A DNA stretch of 64,000 nt from Micromonospora sp. LH3U1 (GTDB taxonomy: Bacteria; Actinomycetota; Actinomycetes; Mycobacteriales; Micromonosporaceae). Within the stretch, counting starts at the first letter, position 1, and every line of letters begins with the position of its first letter. The stretch lies in assembly GCF_028475105.1 (NCBI RefSeq), contig NZ_CP116936.1:186001-250000 (forward strand). The letters are read 5' to 3'. The notes beneath the pieces are model-generated. The model was not told the DNA's origin, ran no database searches, and was given only the letters and a program-made list of their open reading frames with translations. Shown here piece by piece: positions 62,848 to 64,000 of this stretch. A program made the translations under genes and the position numbers.

Positions 62848-64000
62848 ATGGCGAGCAGGCCCCAACGGCTGCTGCGGGGAGACGACTCGTCGCTCAACGC
62901 CTCGTTCCTGGAGCTCTTCTTCGACCTGGCGTTCGTCCTCGCCCTCAGCCAGTTGGCCGGGCACCTGCTCCACGACCTCACGCTGGTCGGCGCGCTGCGT
63001 ACCGCCCTGCTGTTGACCGGGGTCTGGTGGATCTGGGTGACCACCACCTGGTTCGCCGACTGGTACGACCCGGCGAGCCCGTCGGTCCGATGGCTGCTGA
63101 TCGGCGCCGCGCTGGGCAGCCTGCTGGCCGGGGTGGCGATCCCGCACGCGCTGGATGGGCGGGGCCTGCTCTTCGCTGGCGCGTACGTCGCGGTCCACAT
63201 CGCCCGGGGCGTGGTCACCGTTTTTGCGCTGCGCGGTCACCCCCGGCAGAGGCGGGCGCTGCGGATCCTCTGCTGGTTCAGCGTCTCCGCCGTACCGTGG
63301 CTGGCCGGCGGGTTTCTGCCGGCGTGGCGGGTGCCGCTCTGGCTGGCCGCTCTCGCCATCGACCTCACCGGCCCACGGCTCGGCTGGCCCACTCCGCGGA
63401 TGGGCCGGACCGGGCGACAGGAGCTGCACCTCGCCGGCGAGCACTTCGCTGAGCGGTACCAACAAATCATGATCATTGCGCTCGGCGAACTCGTCCTGGT
63501 CGCCGGCCTCTCGTACGCCGGCACCCAGCTCGACCCCCCGCAGACCGCCGCGTTCCTGCTGGTCTTCGCCACCGCCGTGCTGATCGGTCTGCTCTACGTC
63601 ACGCCCGCCGGCCAGCGCCTCGGCCCGGCCATCGAGCACGCCGACCCGACCCGGCTCGGCGTCATCACCGGATACCTGCACCTGGTGATGATCGCCGGGC
63701 TGGTGGTCACCGCCGTCGGTGCCGAACTGAGCATCGCCCACCCCACGAAGACCGGCGACACGACCGCGGTCGTCGTCGTCCTGGGCGGTCCGATGCTGTT
63801 CCTCGCCGGGCGGATCCTCTTCTCGCTGGCGATCCACCGACGGCTCTCCTGGGCGCGGGTCGTCGCCCTGCTCGTGCTGGCGGGCGCCGCGGCCGTCGTG
63901 CGGCTGCCACTGCTGGCGGTCACCGGGGTCGCCACCGGGGTGGTGCTCTTGGTGGTCGTCCTGGACCACGCCGGCGTCCTCTCCTACCGTCGCGGATCTG
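62848..64000 (+). CDS. Low temperature requirement protein A (LtrA) family, 3' end missing
   Basis: The frame from ATG 62848 (GGGAGGAG upstream) is open to the window edge, about 384 residues. Many hydrophobic helices are present, starting NASFLELFFDLAFVLALSQLAGHLLHD, the LtrA signature with FFDL. LAGEHFAERYQQIMIIALGELVLV is another family segment. It is a multi-spanning membrane protein, unrelated in role to the GH65 gene; LtrA function is not well defined. Confidence 0.85.
   Translation, partial: MASRPQRLLRGDDSSLNASFLELFFDLAFVLALSQLAGHLLHDLTLVGALRTALLLTGVWWIWVTTTWFADWYDPASPSVRWLLIGAALGSLLAGVAIPHALDGRGLLFAGAYVAVHIARGVVTVFALRGHPRQRRALRILCWFSVSAVPWLAGGFLPAWRVPLWLAALAIDLTGPRLGWPTPRMGRTGRQELHLAGEHFAERYQQIMIIALGELVLVAGLSYAGTQLDPPQTAAFLLVFATAVLIGLLYVTPAGQRLGPAIEHADPTRLGVITGYLHLVMIAGLVVTAVGAELSIAHPTKTGDTTAVVVVLGGPMLFLAGRILFSLAIHRRLSWARVVALLVLAGAAAVVRLPLLAVTGVATGVVLLVVVLDHAGVLSYRRGS

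Noticed and set aside
62347..63969. 540-residue minus-strand frame opposite the LtrA gene
   Set aside because: Composition is charged and repetitive, typical of antisense frames; LtrA has a signature and a ribosome binding site.

Overview
The window looks like chromosomal DNA of an actinomycete of the Micromonospora type. It has very high GC, many GTG and TTG starts, a bldC developmental regulator, F420-linked enzymes and a carotenoid cluster with a B12-type regulator. The order purF, purM, DUF3073, valine dehydrogenase, bldC matches the core-genome order I know from Streptomyces. I see no phage genes, insertion sequences, rRNA genes or CRISPR array.

Layout. 1-7.9 kb: purine synthesis (purL end, purF, purM) with a ComB-like phosphatase, a repeat-rich membrane protein and a sterol-carrier-like protein. 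8.0-9.4 kb: a compact RiPP locus, a radical SAM maturase whose 3' end overlaps a 75-residue precursor with an aromatic/Asn-rich tail. It sits between purM and the DUF3073 gene. 9.4-21 kb: valine dehydrogenase, bldC, F420-type oxidoreductase, methyltransferase, an Asp-rich repeat protein, a 3-hydroxyacyl-CoA dehydrogenase/enoyl-CoA hydratase pair, a substrate-binding lipoprotein whose two lobes appear swapped, and small conserved proteins. 21.2-21.7 kb: tRNA-Glu, tRNA-Asp and tRNA-Phe on the minus strand.

22.6-29.2 kb: a photoprotection island. A LitR/CarH-like B12 regulator, idi, crtI and crtE run on the minus strand; crtB and a photolyase run on the plus strand from a shared 64-bp intergenic region holding a dyad and a direct repeat. 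No lycopene cyclase is visible, so lycopene is the likely end product within the window. 31.9-45.2 kb: an alpha-glucan utilisation locus. It has a LacI regulator, a three-gene sugar ABC importer without its ATPase, a GH13 alpha-glucosidase and two large secreted beta-helix proteins with discoidin modules that resemble GH87 alpha-1,3-glucanases. A GH65 phosphorylase-like gene lies at 59.7 kb.

47.2-58.6 kb: a Tad (Flp-type) pilus/secretion locus. Minus-strand genes encode a lipoprotein, a secreted protein, CpaB, a ParA-like protein, TadA, TadB, TadC, a small pilin-like peptide, three TadE/TadG-type pseudopilins and a LysM membrane protein. A prepilin peptidase is encoded on the plus strand and a HIT hydrolase gene interrupts the block. 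The window ends with PAP2, GH65, a zinc-ribbon protein and a truncated LtrA-family gene that runs off the right edge.

Two families of palindromic intergenic repeats recur (76/77 bp at 2.3 and 21.1 kb; 69 bp at 46.1 and 58.8 kb), and a related-looking 71-bp element lies at 58.7 kb. Several genes have a TANNNT box 6-8 nt before the start codon and no Shine-Dalgarno sequence, which suggests leaderless transcripts.
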